Shown here: one piece after another, positions 52,431-61,573 of the stretch | Numbering within the stretch: the stretch's first letter is position 1 | Layout: each line of letters begins with the position of its first letter | NCBI GenBank assembly: GCA_031286615.1 | Contig: JAITUA010000003.1 | Location: forward strand, 310,001-374,000 | Length of the DNA stretch: 64,000 nt | DNA from: Chryseobacterium sp. | GTDB taxonomy: Bacteria; Bacteroidota; Bacteroidia; Flavobacteriales; Weeksellaceae | Direction: 5' to 3' | Made by a program: the position numbers and the translations under genes | The notes under the pieces: generated by a model | What the model was told of the DNA's origin: nothing | The model's database searches: none | The model's input: the letters and a program-made list of their open reading frames with translations, nothing else

Positions 52431-52679
52431 ATTTGAGAAGAGCCTGGACAATGCTGATTTTTCATTCACTGTTAAAATACGTTTTTCTTCTACTTTTTCT
52501 TGATTAAACTCACAATAAAGAATAACATTCTTTCCGTAAAACCCCCTGCAAACCAAATAATACCATTCGTTATCAAGTTCAACTTTTAAATAACCATTTA
52601 AAAAGTAATCCACCTCTTCCTTTGAGAGTCCAAAAAAATTCTTGTTAAGAATAGACTTAACACGTCTTATTTTTTTCAT
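52425..52679 (-). CDS. Small hypothetical protein
   Basis: About 84 residues from ATG at 52679 (the frame from TTG 52715 is less likely). Basic, no signal or membrane segment; contains FGLSKEEVDYFLNGYLKVEL and ends EKSALSRLFSNL. Its stop overlaps the end of the usher-like gene by 6 bases in the convergent direction. No family recognised. Confidence 0.55.
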   Translation of the reverse strand: MKKIRRVKSILNKNFFGLSKEEVDYFLNGYLKVELDNEWYYLVCRGFYGKNVILYCEFNQEKVEEKRILTVNEKSALSRLFSNL

Positions 52680-52881
52680 GATTTTATTTACATTAGATTT
52701 AATATATTCACTCAATCACTTTGTATAAATTCGTTTTAGGAATTTATAACAATTTCACTATTTTTTTGAAAAACTGATCCTTACTGATAAGATGTTCCTG
52801 AATCTGAACAGAATGGCAAAATAATCTGTTCAGAAGTTTCTGCTCTACTCTTTATAGTCTACATTTTACAGCTATATTAAA

Positions 52882-53045
52882 TGTTTTTGGTAATTTCTTT
52901 CAACAACTTTGCGAGATCTACAATATTTATATCAAGGACTAATAAGGAGAATTTATCAGTCAGATCTGTATAGGATTCAGCATAAGAAATCTTTACGTCA
53001 TTATAGTGAGATTCTAAAATAAGAGTGGTCCCAATCTGGCCGCAA
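52882..53045 (-). pseudogene. Decayed receiver-domain fragment of a NarL-type response regulator
   Basis: The minus strand contains TLILESHYNDVKISYAESYT and DLTDKFSLLVLDINI. The intact regulator at 34795 has TLILESHYKDVKISYAESYT and DLTDQLLIEKFDLLILDINM, so this is a close relative. A single-base deletion just upstream (AGATTGGGACC against AGATTGGGAACC) breaks the frame, a six-residue stretch is lost, and the rest ends in a stop near 52882. The remaining bases of 52680-53522 show nothing recognisable. Confidence 0.8.
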
Positions 53046-53522
53046 GATTAGTACATATTTGTTGCTTTTAATTTTAAGAGTATTAAAATTCTAATAACCG
53101 TACAATAAACTTACAGAATGTTTAGAACCGAGAAATTTTCACCATCATGATCATCTAAATTTTGATAAGCAACATTATAGGGTACTTTCTATTATTTTTT
53201 TATCTCATTAATTGTTTCAATATTGTTTTAACTTTCAGTGGAAAAACATACAGCCTATAAATCAAATACGTATGCGAAAATCGACATTGAATTCATCGGT
53301 ATAATTTTATTTGATTAAGAATACACCTTAGTAAAACTCCTTATTATTCATGTAGATGAATAATGAGGATACAGAAAAAGTAAGGAGAAGTATCATTGAA
53401 AATGGCCTTCTCCTTACAAGGAACTTAAAAACTATGAAATATTTCCGTAGTTCCTCCCTTCTACACACTAACAAGATTAGCAATTGGGTTGCTAAGATGT
53501 GAAATCAATTATAAAATAAAAA

Positions 53523-53849
53523 TCAAACTAAGAAAATCTTTTTCCATTTAGCTATTGAGTTTCTACTAAGATTATAATGATTAGCTGTCTGGGAATTGTT
53601 GAGTTTGTTTTTTTTCTGGAAATCCAAAATTTCTAATATAGCTTGTTTATTGTATGATTTATATTTTTGATTATAGACTAGAGCTTCTTTATTGGTCTTG
53701 CCAAAAATTATTTCGTTAAGTTTAATAATATCAAACATTGATAAATTTTTCTTACTTAATAATGTTTTACATTCCCTTTCTTTTGTGGGAAACCTTTTAA
53801 GGATAATATCATTATAAATCCTTTTATAATCTGGTGATTGTCTTGACAT
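53523..53849 (-). CDS. HTH protein B of the two-gene HTH cassette (locus 2)
   Basis: 108 residues, homologous to 29216-29548 throughout (DYKRIYNDIILKRFPTKERE; NNSQTANHYNLSRNSIAKWK). A transposase-OrfA-like HTH is at the C-terminus. It follows its partner gene 53865 after 15 bases. The pair precedes no transposase, so a regulatory function is the likely meaning. Confidence 0.7.
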   Translation of the reverse strand: MSRQSPDYKRIYNDIILKRFPTKERECKTLLSKKNLSMFDIIKLNEIIFGKTNKEALVYNQKYKSYNKQAILEILDFQKKNKLNNSQTANHYNLSRNSIAKWKKIFLV

Positions 53850-53864
53850 AATCTGCTTTTATAT

Positions 53865-54338
53865 TTATAAAGAACTATTGTGATCAGAATGATTATATCT
53901 CTTTACTGATTCTGAATATTTAGTCATCCATTTATATAATGTTGTTCTAGGAATTTTGTATTCTTCAATAATCTCTGCTTTCGTTTTTTCTTCATTTACT
54001 ATAAGCTCAAGAATGAAATTAATTATTTCCTGAGTATAAATATTCTTTTTAAACTGCGGAAGTTTAGTTCTATTTACTTTGATAGAAGAAGATGATGAAG
54101 AAGGTGGTGAATAAAGAATAAGATGTGCAGAATAAATTCTAAAAAAATCATATTCTAAAAGTTTGCACCATTTTAATAAAACTTCACTATCAAGACTCTT
54201 TTGAAGGTACATTTTTTCTACGTCAGATACAGGGCATTTGAAAAAGTTGCAGATCCGTTCCATAGTAATCTCACACTCCGAAGTCCGCTCCTTAACCAGA
54301 ATGCCCATATTAATATCTTCAAATCTCTTTTCTTTCAT
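53865..54338 (-). CDS. HTH protein A of the two-gene HTH cassette (locus 2)
   Basis: 157 residues, homologous to 29524-29943: it shares LLKWCKLLEYDFFRIYSAHL and the C-terminal HTH TKAEIIEEYKIPRTTLYKWM. A serine run (SSSSSS) lies between the two HTH regions. It starts 30 bases behind the GINTT gene at 54369 and is probably cotranscribed with it, as the locus 1 counterpart may be. Confidence 0.7.
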   Translation of the reverse strand: MKEKRFEDINMGILVKERTSECEITMERICNFFKCPVSDVEKMYLQKSLDSEVLLKWCKLLEYDFFRIYSAHLILYSPPSSSSSSIKVNRTKLPQFKKNIYTQEIINFILELIVNEEKTKAEIIEEYKIPRTTLYKWMTKYSESVKRYNHSDHNSSL

Positions 54339-54368
54339 CTTTAATATAAATATAAATTTATCACTATA

Positions 54369-55196
54369 TTAATTTACCACTTGAGCATAAATAACATCCT
54401 CGGCATATACTGTACCTCCAAAATCTCTTAAACTGCTTGTTGCATTAACAGTAGAAGCCGAAATCCCTCCAGCGTAATAATAATATCGCTTGGTAGCCCC
54501 CGAAGTGTTGAGGACAATGATAGAACTATTAATAAGCGCATAATACGAAGCAGGTACTAATACTCCACTGATAAGCTTACTGGTTCCCTGTATGTCTGGT
54601 GAGGTGGGGCTGAGAGAAGTAGGGGTATTTGCGTCTCCAAAAGTAGTACGAACCCACCAGGATTCATTAGGTGCAGTAGTCTCAGAACCTGTACCAGTAA
54701 TAGAATTTCTTTTAGACATCAGCATTATACAGGTTATCATCCATTTTCCCGGGGGGAGATCTATATAAGTTCCGGTATTGTAATAGATACCTGTTTGAGC
54801 GCTTGGGATATCTACTCCAGCTCCCAGTGTCCCCGGAATGAGCGTCAATGCTATTGGTTTCCAAGTCCCTACACCTGTATTATCACTAGTAAGGACATAA
54901 TTATTAATTTGGTTTCCATCTGCAAGTTTAAATCCTGTAACAGGTGTGGCGAGAGTTCCTCCGGTTTCAATATCTAATTTTACGGCAGGACTTTTTGTTC
55001 CTAACCCCAAATTACCTGTGCTACTCTGTACTACTACATCATCCGCTATCGTTATAGGGGTAGTAGCTGTATTATTATTATTTTTGGCTGCATCTATATG
55101 CAAAATACCCTCCGGCGTTGTCGTATTAATACCAACCTGACCGAAAACAGCACCAGAACTCAATAAAATGCTGAAAAGAAGAATTTGTTTTTTCAT
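54369..55196 (-). CDS. GINTT-type surface/secreted protein, array member 1
   Basis: 275 residues. Signal peptide (ends AVFGQ), then VGINTTTPEGILHIDAAKNN, a GLGTKSPAVKLDIETGG repeat and a C-terminal beta-sandwich. The C-terminal domain (IDLPPGKWMITCIMLMSK; NTSGATKRYYYYAGG) is clearly related to those of members 3 and 4, but the N-terminal segment is less similar to theirs than theirs are to each other. Confidence 0.75.
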   Translation of the reverse strand: MKKQILLFSILLSSGAVFGQVGINTTTPEGILHIDAAKNNNNTATTPITIADDVVVQSSTGNLGLGTKSPAVKLDIETGGTLATPVTGFKLADGNQINNYVLTSDNTGVGTWKPIALTLIPGTLGAGVDIPSAQTGIYYNTGTYIDLPPGKWMITCIMLMSKRNSITGTGSETTAPNESWWVRTTFGDANTPTSLSPTSPDIQGTSKLISGVLVPASYYALINSSIIVLNTSGATKRYYYYAGGISASTVNATSSLRDFGGTVYAEDVIYAQVVN

Positions 55197-55259
55197 TTTT
55201 ATATGTATTTATTGTTTGTCTATTGGAAAGTCTATATCTATGTGAATAATGTCTTAGAA

Positions 55260-55376
55260 TTATTCAGTTAAGAACTTAAATGCTAAAATCAAACTCAATA
55301 AAATCCCTATTTCAATAGTTTTTAATAGCTTTTTATTGTAAAATTTATACTTTGGGGCGTATATTAGAGTTTCTCT
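55260..55376 (-). other. Coding-like fragment of a small membrane protein
   Basis: The minus strand reads RETLIYAPKYKFYNKKLLKT, then IEIGILLSLILAFKFLTE and TAA at 55260. An ATG exists only in another frame (MSKRNSN), one base away. This could be a frameshifted remnant of a small membrane protein or chance. Confidence 0.25.
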
Positions 55377-55439
55377 TACTCATATTAATACCTTCAATTT
55401 TTTTTCTTATATTAATAGTAAATTGAAAAGAAAATTAGT

Positions 55440-56216
55440 TTAATCTAGTTTTAAAATCGTTAAATTTATCTGCCAATTAGTGTTTGTATAACTAGCATTA
55501 TAAAAAGTGGGGCTTGGATTATTCGTGAGACCTAGCAGTTTAAAGGAAAGGGAATCTCCTGTTGGAGAATTTCTAAAATCAGCAATAAAGCAAGGACCGG
55601 CTACGAAATTTCCATAATACGCATAATATACTCTATAATTATTTGACATCACCCAGGCACTAAATGCAGCAAATTCATTACCAGCAATATCTTCCTGCAC
55701 AAAAACTAAATATCTCCCTTGCGGCAAATGTACTTCGGAATTGGTTGGAAAAGTAACTCCTATTGTATTGGCACCAACAACGTTAGGAGTGACTGCCGGA
55801 TCGAAAAGTGTAGGCTGAATAGCTCCTCCGGCAGCTGCAGCACTATTAAATGTCTGTGTTCCTGCCATGTGAACAGAAGTACTTTCTCCAAATGGGTGTA
55901 TCATTTGCCAACTGGCAACTCCACTAGCATCACTTGTTAAAACGTAGTTCTGTTGTTCTGTTCCGTCTGTATACTGAAATTTACCACCGGTTACCGTTAA
56001 TTTATTTGCAGGAACTGTGGTTCCTATCCCCACATTCCCCGCAGAAGTCACTACAAAGTCATTCCCCTGTTGTGCTACATTGGGCACTCCTGTTGATGGG
56101 TTATCTTTTGCTCCGTCAACGTGAAATTTTGCCTGAGGATTTGTCGTATCAATTCCAACCTGCGAAAAAACTAAAGTTGAACTTAATAAAGCTGCTGAAA
56201 TAATAAGTGTTTTCAT
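55440..56216 (-). CDS. GINTT-type surface/secreted protein, array member 2
   Basis: 258 residues. The N-terminal ~105 residues are nearly the same as in members 3 and 4 (QVGIDTTNPQAKFHVDGAKD; GNVGIGTTVPANKLTVTGG). The C-terminal domain is different from all of them (LPQGRYLVFVQEDIAGNEFA). A decayed piece of the XRE regulator gene lies just upstream at 56302-56405. The contrast between conserved head and unrelated tail suggests domain exchange. Confidence 0.75.
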   Translation of the reverse strand: MKTLIISAALLSSTLVFSQVGIDTTNPQAKFHVDGAKDNPSTGVPNVAQQGNDFVVTSAGNVGIGTTVPANKLTVTGGKFQYTDGTEQQNYVLTSDASGVASWQMIHPFGESTSVHMAGTQTFNSAAAAGGAIQPTLFDPAVTPNVVGANTIGVTFPTNSEVHLPQGRYLVFVQEDIAGNEFAAFSAWVMSNNYRVYYAYYGNFVAGPCFIADFRNSPTGDSLSFKLLGLTNNPSPTFYNASYTNTNWQINLTILKLD

Positions 56217-56301
56217 TTTTTATATATTTTAATATTTCTTTAATAAGGATTAGGAAACAATTGCCCAAGTAAAATAAGGATGACTAATTTGTACAAGGGC
56301 A

Positions 56302-56405
56302 TTGTTTCGTCATTTGTTTTTGTTTTTAGAATCTATATCAAAAAGAATCAATCATAACTTTGAGGGAATGAAATGACCATTCTTTCTTCAATTATTTTTG
56401 AAAAT
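56302..56405 (-). pseudogene. Remnant of the XRE regulator gene upstream of array member 2
   Basis: About 100 bases match the 3' end of the XRE gene at 58540: TCATTTGTTTTTGTTTTTAG then AATCTAT, and later CTTTGAGGG. The reading frame is broken and the 5' part is gone. The rest of 56217-56649 is AT-rich without recognisable content. Confidence 0.7.
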
Positions 56406-56649
56406 TAATAGTACACTATTTGTTTTTTTTCCTATATAAATTGTATAGTATGTAAAAAGCAGATCCGAAAACCTATGATGTATAATAAGTTTCTGCAATT
56501 CTCTTTTTTACAATAATACATTGAAAGGGAATTAGCTTTGACACTAACTCCCTTAAGAAATAATTCTCTCTTATTATTTGGTTAGTTAAAAATGAAAAGG
56601 AAACAAAACACAAATTATTTTTGCAGCTAATAATTTTCCTTCCTAAGTA

Positions 56650-57420
56650 TTATTTTATACGGTCATAAACAATACTGTTTTCACCCCAGATACTACTCCC
56701 AAAATAGTATACGCTGCCGGTTGCATTGTTAACGCTCATATTGTCTACGTAATAGTAATACCTTTTTGTCGCACCGGAAGTATTATTAATAGTTATTGTT
56801 CCATTCATTAGACTATAGGGCGCTACCGGAGGTAGTAAACCACTAACTAATTTGGATGTACTGATAATATCCGGGGACAGAGCAAGAGTGGTAGAACTGT
56901 CAGAAAAACTTGTACGTATCCACCAACTTTCATTCCCCCCTGTATATGTAATAGGTCCTGATCCTTTACTCATAAGCATCGTAACACTTACCTGCCACTT
57001 ACCTACCGGGAGATCTATAAATGTTCCTGTATATAGGTTTGCAGCATTGCTTGGAACATTTACACCTGTTGCAGATAATGTAGCATAATTGTGAGCTAGT
57101 ACTACTGGTTTCCAGGTAGCAACCCCAGCACCATCACTTGTTAAAACGTAATCACTATTCTGAGATCCGTCTACATACTGAAATTTACCTCCCGTTACTG
57201 TTAATTTATTTGCCGGTGTTGTGGTACCTATCCCTACATTTCCTGTAGAGGTTACCACAAAATCATTACCCTGTTGTGCCAAGCTGGGTGCGCCTGTTAA
57301 AGGGTTATCTTTTGCACCATCTACGTGAAATGCTGCCTGAGGATTTGTTGTATTTATTCCAACCTGTGAGAAGGCTAAAGTTGAGCTCAATAAAGCTATT
57401 GAAAGAATAATTATTTTCAT
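56650..57420 (-). CDS. GINTT-type surface/secreted protein, array member 3
   Basis: 256 residues. Signal peptide (ends LAFSQ), VGINTTNPQAAFHVDGAKDN, GNVGIGTTTPANKLTVTGGK, linker, then a C-terminal beta-sandwich (FIDLPVGKWQVSVTMLMSKG; NNTSGATKRYYYYVDNMS) shared with members 1 and 4. No T9SS sorting domain is visible, so the export route past the inner membrane is not clear from sequence. Confidence 0.8.
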   Translation of the reverse strand: MKIIILSIALLSSTLAFSQVGINTTNPQAAFHVDGAKDNPLTGAPSLAQQGNDFVVTSTGNVGIGTTTPANKLTVTGGKFQYVDGSQNSDYVLTSDGAGVATWKPVVLAHNYATLSATGVNVPSNAANLYTGTFIDLPVGKWQVSVTMLMSKGSGPITYTGGNESWWIRTSFSDSSTTLALSPDIISTSKLVSGLLPPVAPYSLMNGTITINNTSGATKRYYYYVDNMSVNNATGSVYYFGSSIWGENSIVYDRIK

Positions 57421-57480
57421 TTTCTATATTTTTTTGTAAGAATTAAAAACAACCGCTCATACAAAATATTGATGATAAAC

Positions 57481-57590
57481 GTTGTTTTGTCATTTGTTTT
57501 GTTTTTAGAATCTATTAGAAAATACCAGTCATATCTTTGAGGGTAGAAATAACAGTTTTTTTTTATTTGATTATTTTTGGATAGGTAAAG
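57481..57590 (-). pseudogene. Remnant of the XRE regulator gene upstream of array member 3
   Basis: Aligns with the XRE gene's 3' end (GTCATTTGTTTTGTTTTTAG, AATCTAT, CTTTGAGGG). In one frame it still gives DSKNKTND against the XRE tail IDSKNKNK. Frameshifts and loss of the 5' part make it non-functional. Confidence 0.7.
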
Positions 57591-57684
57591 CTTTGCATTT
57601 TCCAGCTGTACCACTATTTTCTTTGCATGAATATATTGTATTCAAGTTTTTATTATATCACTCAGCTAAGCTGGCTCCATAAGT

Positions 57685-58440
57685 CTATTGTATACGTTCG
57701 AAAACAATACTGCTTTCACCTGAAACTGAGCTCCCAAAATTGAGTAAGGCACCTGTCTGATTTATGCCATTTATGTAGTTTACAAAATAATAATATCTTT
57801 TCGTAGCACCGGAAGTATTATTAATATACACAGCTCCGGTAAGGATGCTATATTGTGATCCTGTAGGGAGCAAACCACTAACTAATTTGGATGTACTGAT
57901 AATATCCGGGGAAGAAGAAAAAACGGAGGGGCTATCAGAAAAGCTAGTGCGTACCCACCAGGTTTCATTGGATGCCGTAGGGACTCCTTTAGTTAAGATC
58001 ATCTTAGTGGTTACCTGCCATTTACCTGCAGGAATATCCACAAATGTCCCTGTATATATGTTAGAAGCACCAGTTGCTACACTCACTCCTGTTGTTGAGA
58101 GTGTAGCATAATTGCGAACCAACGCCAATGGTTCCCATGTGGCTATACCCTGATTATCACTTGTCAAAATATAATCTGTATTCTGTGACCCGTCTGTATA
58201 CTGAGCTTTACCAAATACCATTAATTTATTTGATCCTACTGTGGTACCTATTCCCACATTTCCTGCAGAAGTTACCACGAAATCATTACCCTGCTGTGTA
58301 ATATTGGGTACTCCTGTTGATGGATTATCTTTGGCACCATCTATATGAAATGTTGCCTGAGGATTTGCTGTATCAATTCCGACCTGCGAAAATGCTAAAA
58401 CCGGGCTCAATAAAGCAATTGAGAAAATAAATGTTTTCAT
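57685..58440 (-). CDS. GINTT-type surface/secreted protein, array member 4
   Basis: 251 residues, close paralogue of member 3. Signal peptide (ends LAFSQ), VGIDTANPQATFHIDGAKDN, GNVGIGTTVGSNKLMVFG, then the shared C-terminal domain (FVDIPAGKWQVTTKMILTKG; NNTSGATKRYYYFVNYIN). This member still has its intact XRE regulator 99 bases upstream in the same direction, and is probably the source state of the duplicated unit. Confidence 0.8.
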   Translation of the reverse strand: MKTFIFSIALLSPVLAFSQVGIDTANPQATFHIDGAKDNPSTGVPNITQQGNDFVVTSAGNVGIGTTVGSNKLMVFGKAQYTDGSQNTDYILTSDNQGIATWEPLALVRNYATLSTTGVSVATGASNIYTGTFVDIPAGKWQVTTKMILTKGVPTASNETWWVRTSFSDSPSVFSSSPDIISTSKLVSGLLPTGSQYSILTGAVYINNTSGATKRYYYFVNYINGINQTGALLNFGSSVSGESSIVFERIQ

Positions 58441-58539
58441 AAATAAGTGTTTAATTTATTTTGTATCTTTTACTAAGATTGGGAACAAACACCCTGATAA
58501 AATATTGCTGAAATTAATTTATATCAAGAGTATTGTTTT

Positions 58540-58908
58540 TCATTTGTTTTTGTTTTTAGAATCTATTTTAAAAGCATTAATCATTTCTTTGAGGGCTAAA
58601 ATGATTGCTTCTTTTTCATTAATTATTTTTTGAAACTGTTCTATCAGATAATAAGATATTTCTTTAGGACTTTCTGAAAAAGCATGAATAGACGTCAGGG
58701 AATACTGAAGAAAATCTTCTCCATATAGTTCGTAAATCTTAACCCCCAAAATAGTAGCTATTTTTTCTATTTCAGCAGCACTAAAAGGAATTTCACCCTT
58801 TTCTCTCCTGGAATACTGTGACTGGTTAAGGTTAAGATCAAATGCAATAGCATCCTGAGATATTTTTTTGCTTTCTCTAATTGATTTAACTCTCTTATAT
58901 ATTTCCAC
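58540..58908 (-). CDS. XRE-family regulator heading the GINTT array
   Basis: 122 residues. N-terminal XRE HTH (IRESKKISQDAIAFDLNLNQ, SQYSRREKGEIPFSAAEIEK) and a C-terminal helical tail rich in lysine. The only start is GTG at 58908; the candidate upstream 41-codon frame ends two bases before it, so coupling is possible. Its decayed 3' ends before members 2 and 3 show that regulator and GINTT gene were duplicated as one unit. It likely controls the array. Confidence 0.85.
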   Translation of the reverse strand: MEIYKRVKSIRESKKISQDAIAFDLNLNQSQYSRREKGEIPFSAAEIEKIATILGVKIYELYGEDFLQYSLTSIHAFSESPKEISYYLIEQFQKIINEKEAIILALKEMINAFKIDSKNKNK

Positions 58909-58910
58909 CC

Positions 58911-59036
58911 TTATAAATTATATGAATCTCTGGCTGTATTAACTACAGGTTTAATTGTTTTCAATACCAACTTCTGAATACACAGCTGAGAACTAAAAAT
59001 TGGGAATCCGGGCTTTGTGAAGTCTTTTTTTTGCAT
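58911..59036 (-). CDS. Possible 41-codon leader gene of the XRE regulator
   Basis: ATG at 59036 opens MQKKDFTKPGFPIFSSQLCI and ends NTARDSYNL with TAA at 58911, two bases before the XRE GTG. The position and spacing suggest translational coupling, but codon evidence is thin. It could be a regulatory upstream frame or chance. Confidence 0.35.
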   Translation of the reverse strand: MQKKDFTKPGFPIFSSQLCIQKLVLKTIKPVVNTARDSYNL

Positions 59037-59150
59037 CGTTTAAGTATCATTTGTTTGTATTGCAAAGAAATTAGATAAGCATCAGATATCAAATGTGATT
59101 AACTCATTTCTTATGTGTATTCGCCATTGGTTTAATAGATTTTTTTCTAT

Positions 59151-59303
59151 TTAAACTATTGAAAAGGTTTTAAGACCTATACATATATAATTGCAGTTAT
59201 TTTTTGCTTTGATCATATTTTTCATAAGCACTTTGGGAGAATAGAAAATTTGGATAAACGAGTATTCCTTTCCTTCAATTTGTGTGTCAATTACTAATTT
59301 CAT
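59151..59303 (-). CDS. Possible 50-residue small protein
   Basis: ATG at 59303 opens MKLVIDTQIEGKEYSFIQIF; stop TAA at 59151. Upstream on the minus strand is ACTTTGCAATAACAAAC (59368-59384), closely resembling TTCTTTGCAATACAAAC upstream of the XRE leader (59059-59075). The two may therefore be duplicated promoters. Unrecognised product. The remaining parts of 58909-59679 show only AT-rich sequence. Confidence 0.35.
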   Translation of the reverse strand: MKLVIDTQIEGKEYSFIQIFYSPKVLMKNMIKAKNNCNYICIGLKTFSIV

Positions 59304-59621
59304 CTCACTTTTTTTTTATTTTATCAATCTATTTTTTTTCTGAATTCATTATGTGACTTAGTGTTTGTTATTGCAAAGTAATTGTGACTATTTAAGAAAT
59401 CAATAATATTCAGCGTTAAAAAGTGTTATTAAAACTATTTTTTCCCATATTAAATCGTTATGTTTTTTCTATTTAACTATGTAATAATCAATTATTTAAA
59501 AACAAAATATGGTTAAAGCACATAAGTAATGCATATTTTAAACTATTTTCAAACATTTAACAAAATATATTCAATAACAAATAATAAAACCACCATATAT
59601 TTAAATTAAAATCAACAATAA

Positions 59622-59653
59622 TTGAATTCAAATTAAGTAATCACTTATCTTTG
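59622..59653 (+). promoter_or_regulatory. Promoter of the 59680 regulator gene
   Basis: TTG at 59622-59624, 21 bases, then TATCTTTG at 59646-59653, a good TAnnTTTG box 26 bases before the ATG. Confidence 0.55.
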
Positions 59654-59679
59654 TATCTTCAAAATAACACTACAAGCCA

Positions 59680-61383
59680 ATGAAATTTATATGCACTTTA
59701 TTTATTTCTTTATTGCTTTTTACCGCATGTAATAAAAACACATCAGTAAATGATGATGATTACTTTAATAAAATAATGATTGAATTATCCCCCACTGACA
59801 TTACTCAAAAAGAGATTAACAAAATAAAAGAAAGAGAATTTGAGAAGTTCAAAAAAACTAAAGATGAAAAGTATTTACTAAGTTCTAAGCTTATAGAGCT
59901 TTTTCAAAACAGACACAACGACCCAAAACTGATTCCGCTCGTATATAAACTTCTAAAACTTAATGACGGAAAATATAATTACATCTCGACAATATGTAAT
60001 TTTAATCTTGCCCTTAAGTTTGAAAACAATTCTCCACGATTAGCCATGCAATTTATTGATATTGCTATAAAGTCAGATAGAAAATATTTTCTTCCACATT
60101 TATATCATGCTAAGGGCAGGTTTTACTATACGGAAGGGAAATATTCTAATGCTCTGTTTTATTTCAGAAAATCATTAAAAGTTACAGATCCTAATGACAA
60201 GCTTTATATTGCTTCCATGTACAATAACTTCGCTTTAGTGGATGATAAATTAAACCATATAGAATCTGCTCTTAAAAACGTACAAAAAGGCATTAAAATT
60301 CTGGAAAGCAAAGATGTTTTGGATAAAGTTGAACTTAATTTTCTAAATGTACTAAAAAGTAACTTAGGGATGTATTTTTACAAACTGAAAGACTATCGCT
60401 CTGCAGAGAAAATCCTCCTTCAGGAAGTAGAATTCTATAAAAGCAATGAAGACTTTTATGCAAACAAATCTCAGATTTATCAAAAACTATTTGATATATA
60501 TTCCATTACTAATCAAAATGAAAATCAAAAAAAATTGGTTGAATATCTGATTAGTATTGCACCTAATTTAAAAACAATCTCGGATAAAATAAGTGCTTAC
60601 GAAATTATTCAGAAATATTATATCAATACTGGCAACAACCTACAGACGAAGGTAAATACCGAAAGACTAAACCAACTCAGTCATTTGTTTCTTGAAGAAA
60701 ATAAAAATAACTTAAAAGAAATTTCCGGTCTTTTAAACAATGAGATGATTAAAAGTATTGATGAGAAATACAACTATGAAATTAAAATTGAAAAAAGAAA
60801 AAACTTATTTATCATTACTGCAACACTTCTCTTTATTTCTATTTTTATCATTATTGCCATAAGCATCAGAAACAAAATAAAAGAAGAAAAAATTCTTGCA
60901 GAAAAACAAAAACAAATATTAGAAAATAATGAAAAAATTCTGGAACAGAATTTGAAAATCCAACAGGAAAAGATTAAAAGCCTGCATCAAAATCTCAATT
61001 TGAAAATAGAAACAGAAAAAGCATTCCTGGAAAACTTAAGGAAAATAAAACGCTTAAAAAATATAGATTCTGAACAAATGTTGAGGGATTTATTTTTAAA
61101 GGTAACCAACCTGATGAATATCGATAAAAAAAATCATCATCTTATTAATGAAAGCAGCATTGAGAATAATCAGTTTTTAATAAGGCTGAAAGATCTTTAT
61201 CCGTCACTAACTAATAAAGAACTAAAACTCTGCACTTATTTCAGAATGGATCTGTCTTCTAAAGAAATATCTTCTCTTGAAAATACTACTATGGGAACGG
61301 TCAGAGTCTATAAAACCAAAATAAAAACCAAATTAGAATTAGATAAAGAAAGTGATCTCCTGGACTTTCTAAAAAACATATAA
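59680..61383 (+). CDS. Membrane-anchored TPR sensor/HTH regulator, lipoprotein type
   Basis: 567 residues. Lipobox LFTAC (cysteine near residue 16) instead of a cleaved signal, TPR-like helices (about 20-370), one transmembrane helix (about 376-396), a coiled coil (about 397-460) and a C-terminal HTH (about 505-565: LTNKELKLCTYFRMDLSSKE, ISSLENTTMGTVRVYKTKIK). The same overall plan as the three regulators at 5711-11702, but divergent in sequence and with a long coiled coil. It has its own promoter and is not next to a T9SS cargo gene. Confidence 0.8.
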   Translation: MKFICTLFISLLLFTACNKNTSVNDDDYFNKIMIELSPTDITQKEINKIKEREFEKFKKTKDEKYLLSSKLIELFQNRHNDPKLIPLVYKLLKLNDGKYNYISTICNFNLALKFENNSPRLAMQFIDIAIKSDRKYFLPHLYHAKGRFYYTEGKYSNALFYFRKSLKVTDPNDKLYIASMYNNFALVDDKLNHIESALKNVQKGIKILESKDVLDKVELNFLNVLKSNLGMYFYKLKDYRSAEKILLQEVEFYKSNEDFYANKSQIYQKLFDIYSITNQNENQKKLVEYLISIAPNLKTISDKISAYEIIQKYYINTGNNLQTKVNTERLNQLSHLFLEENKNNLKEISGLLNNEMIKSIDEKYNYEIKIEKRKNLFIITATLLFISIFIIIAISIRNKIKEEKILAEKQKQILENNEKILEQNLKIQQEKIKSLHQNLNLKIETEKAFLENLRKIKRLKNIDSEQMLRDLFLKVTNLMNIDKKNHHLINESSIENNQFLIRLKDLYPSLTNKELKLCTYFRMDLSSKEISSLENTTMGTVRVYKTKIKTKLELDKESDLLDFLKNI

Positions 61384-61538
61384 AAGTTCATATTTATATA
61401 AAATCAGTCTGAAAGATTAGCAGAATTAAAACATCGGAAAAGGTCTACGTATATATGAAAATCAATATCGAACTCCAGGATTAAATTCTGTCATTCATCT
61501 CATCTACCAGAATACCAACGAATTAAATAGCAAAAAAA

Positions 61539-61568
61539 TGGGACAAATCTTGTTTAAGATTTGTCCCA
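61539..61568 (-). terminator. Terminator of tRNA-Arg
   Basis: Perfect 13-base arms TGGGACAAATCTT (61539-61551) and AAGATTTGTCCCA (61556-61568), followed on the minus strand by TTTTTTT. Confidence 0.85.
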
Positions 61569-61573
61569 ATAAG

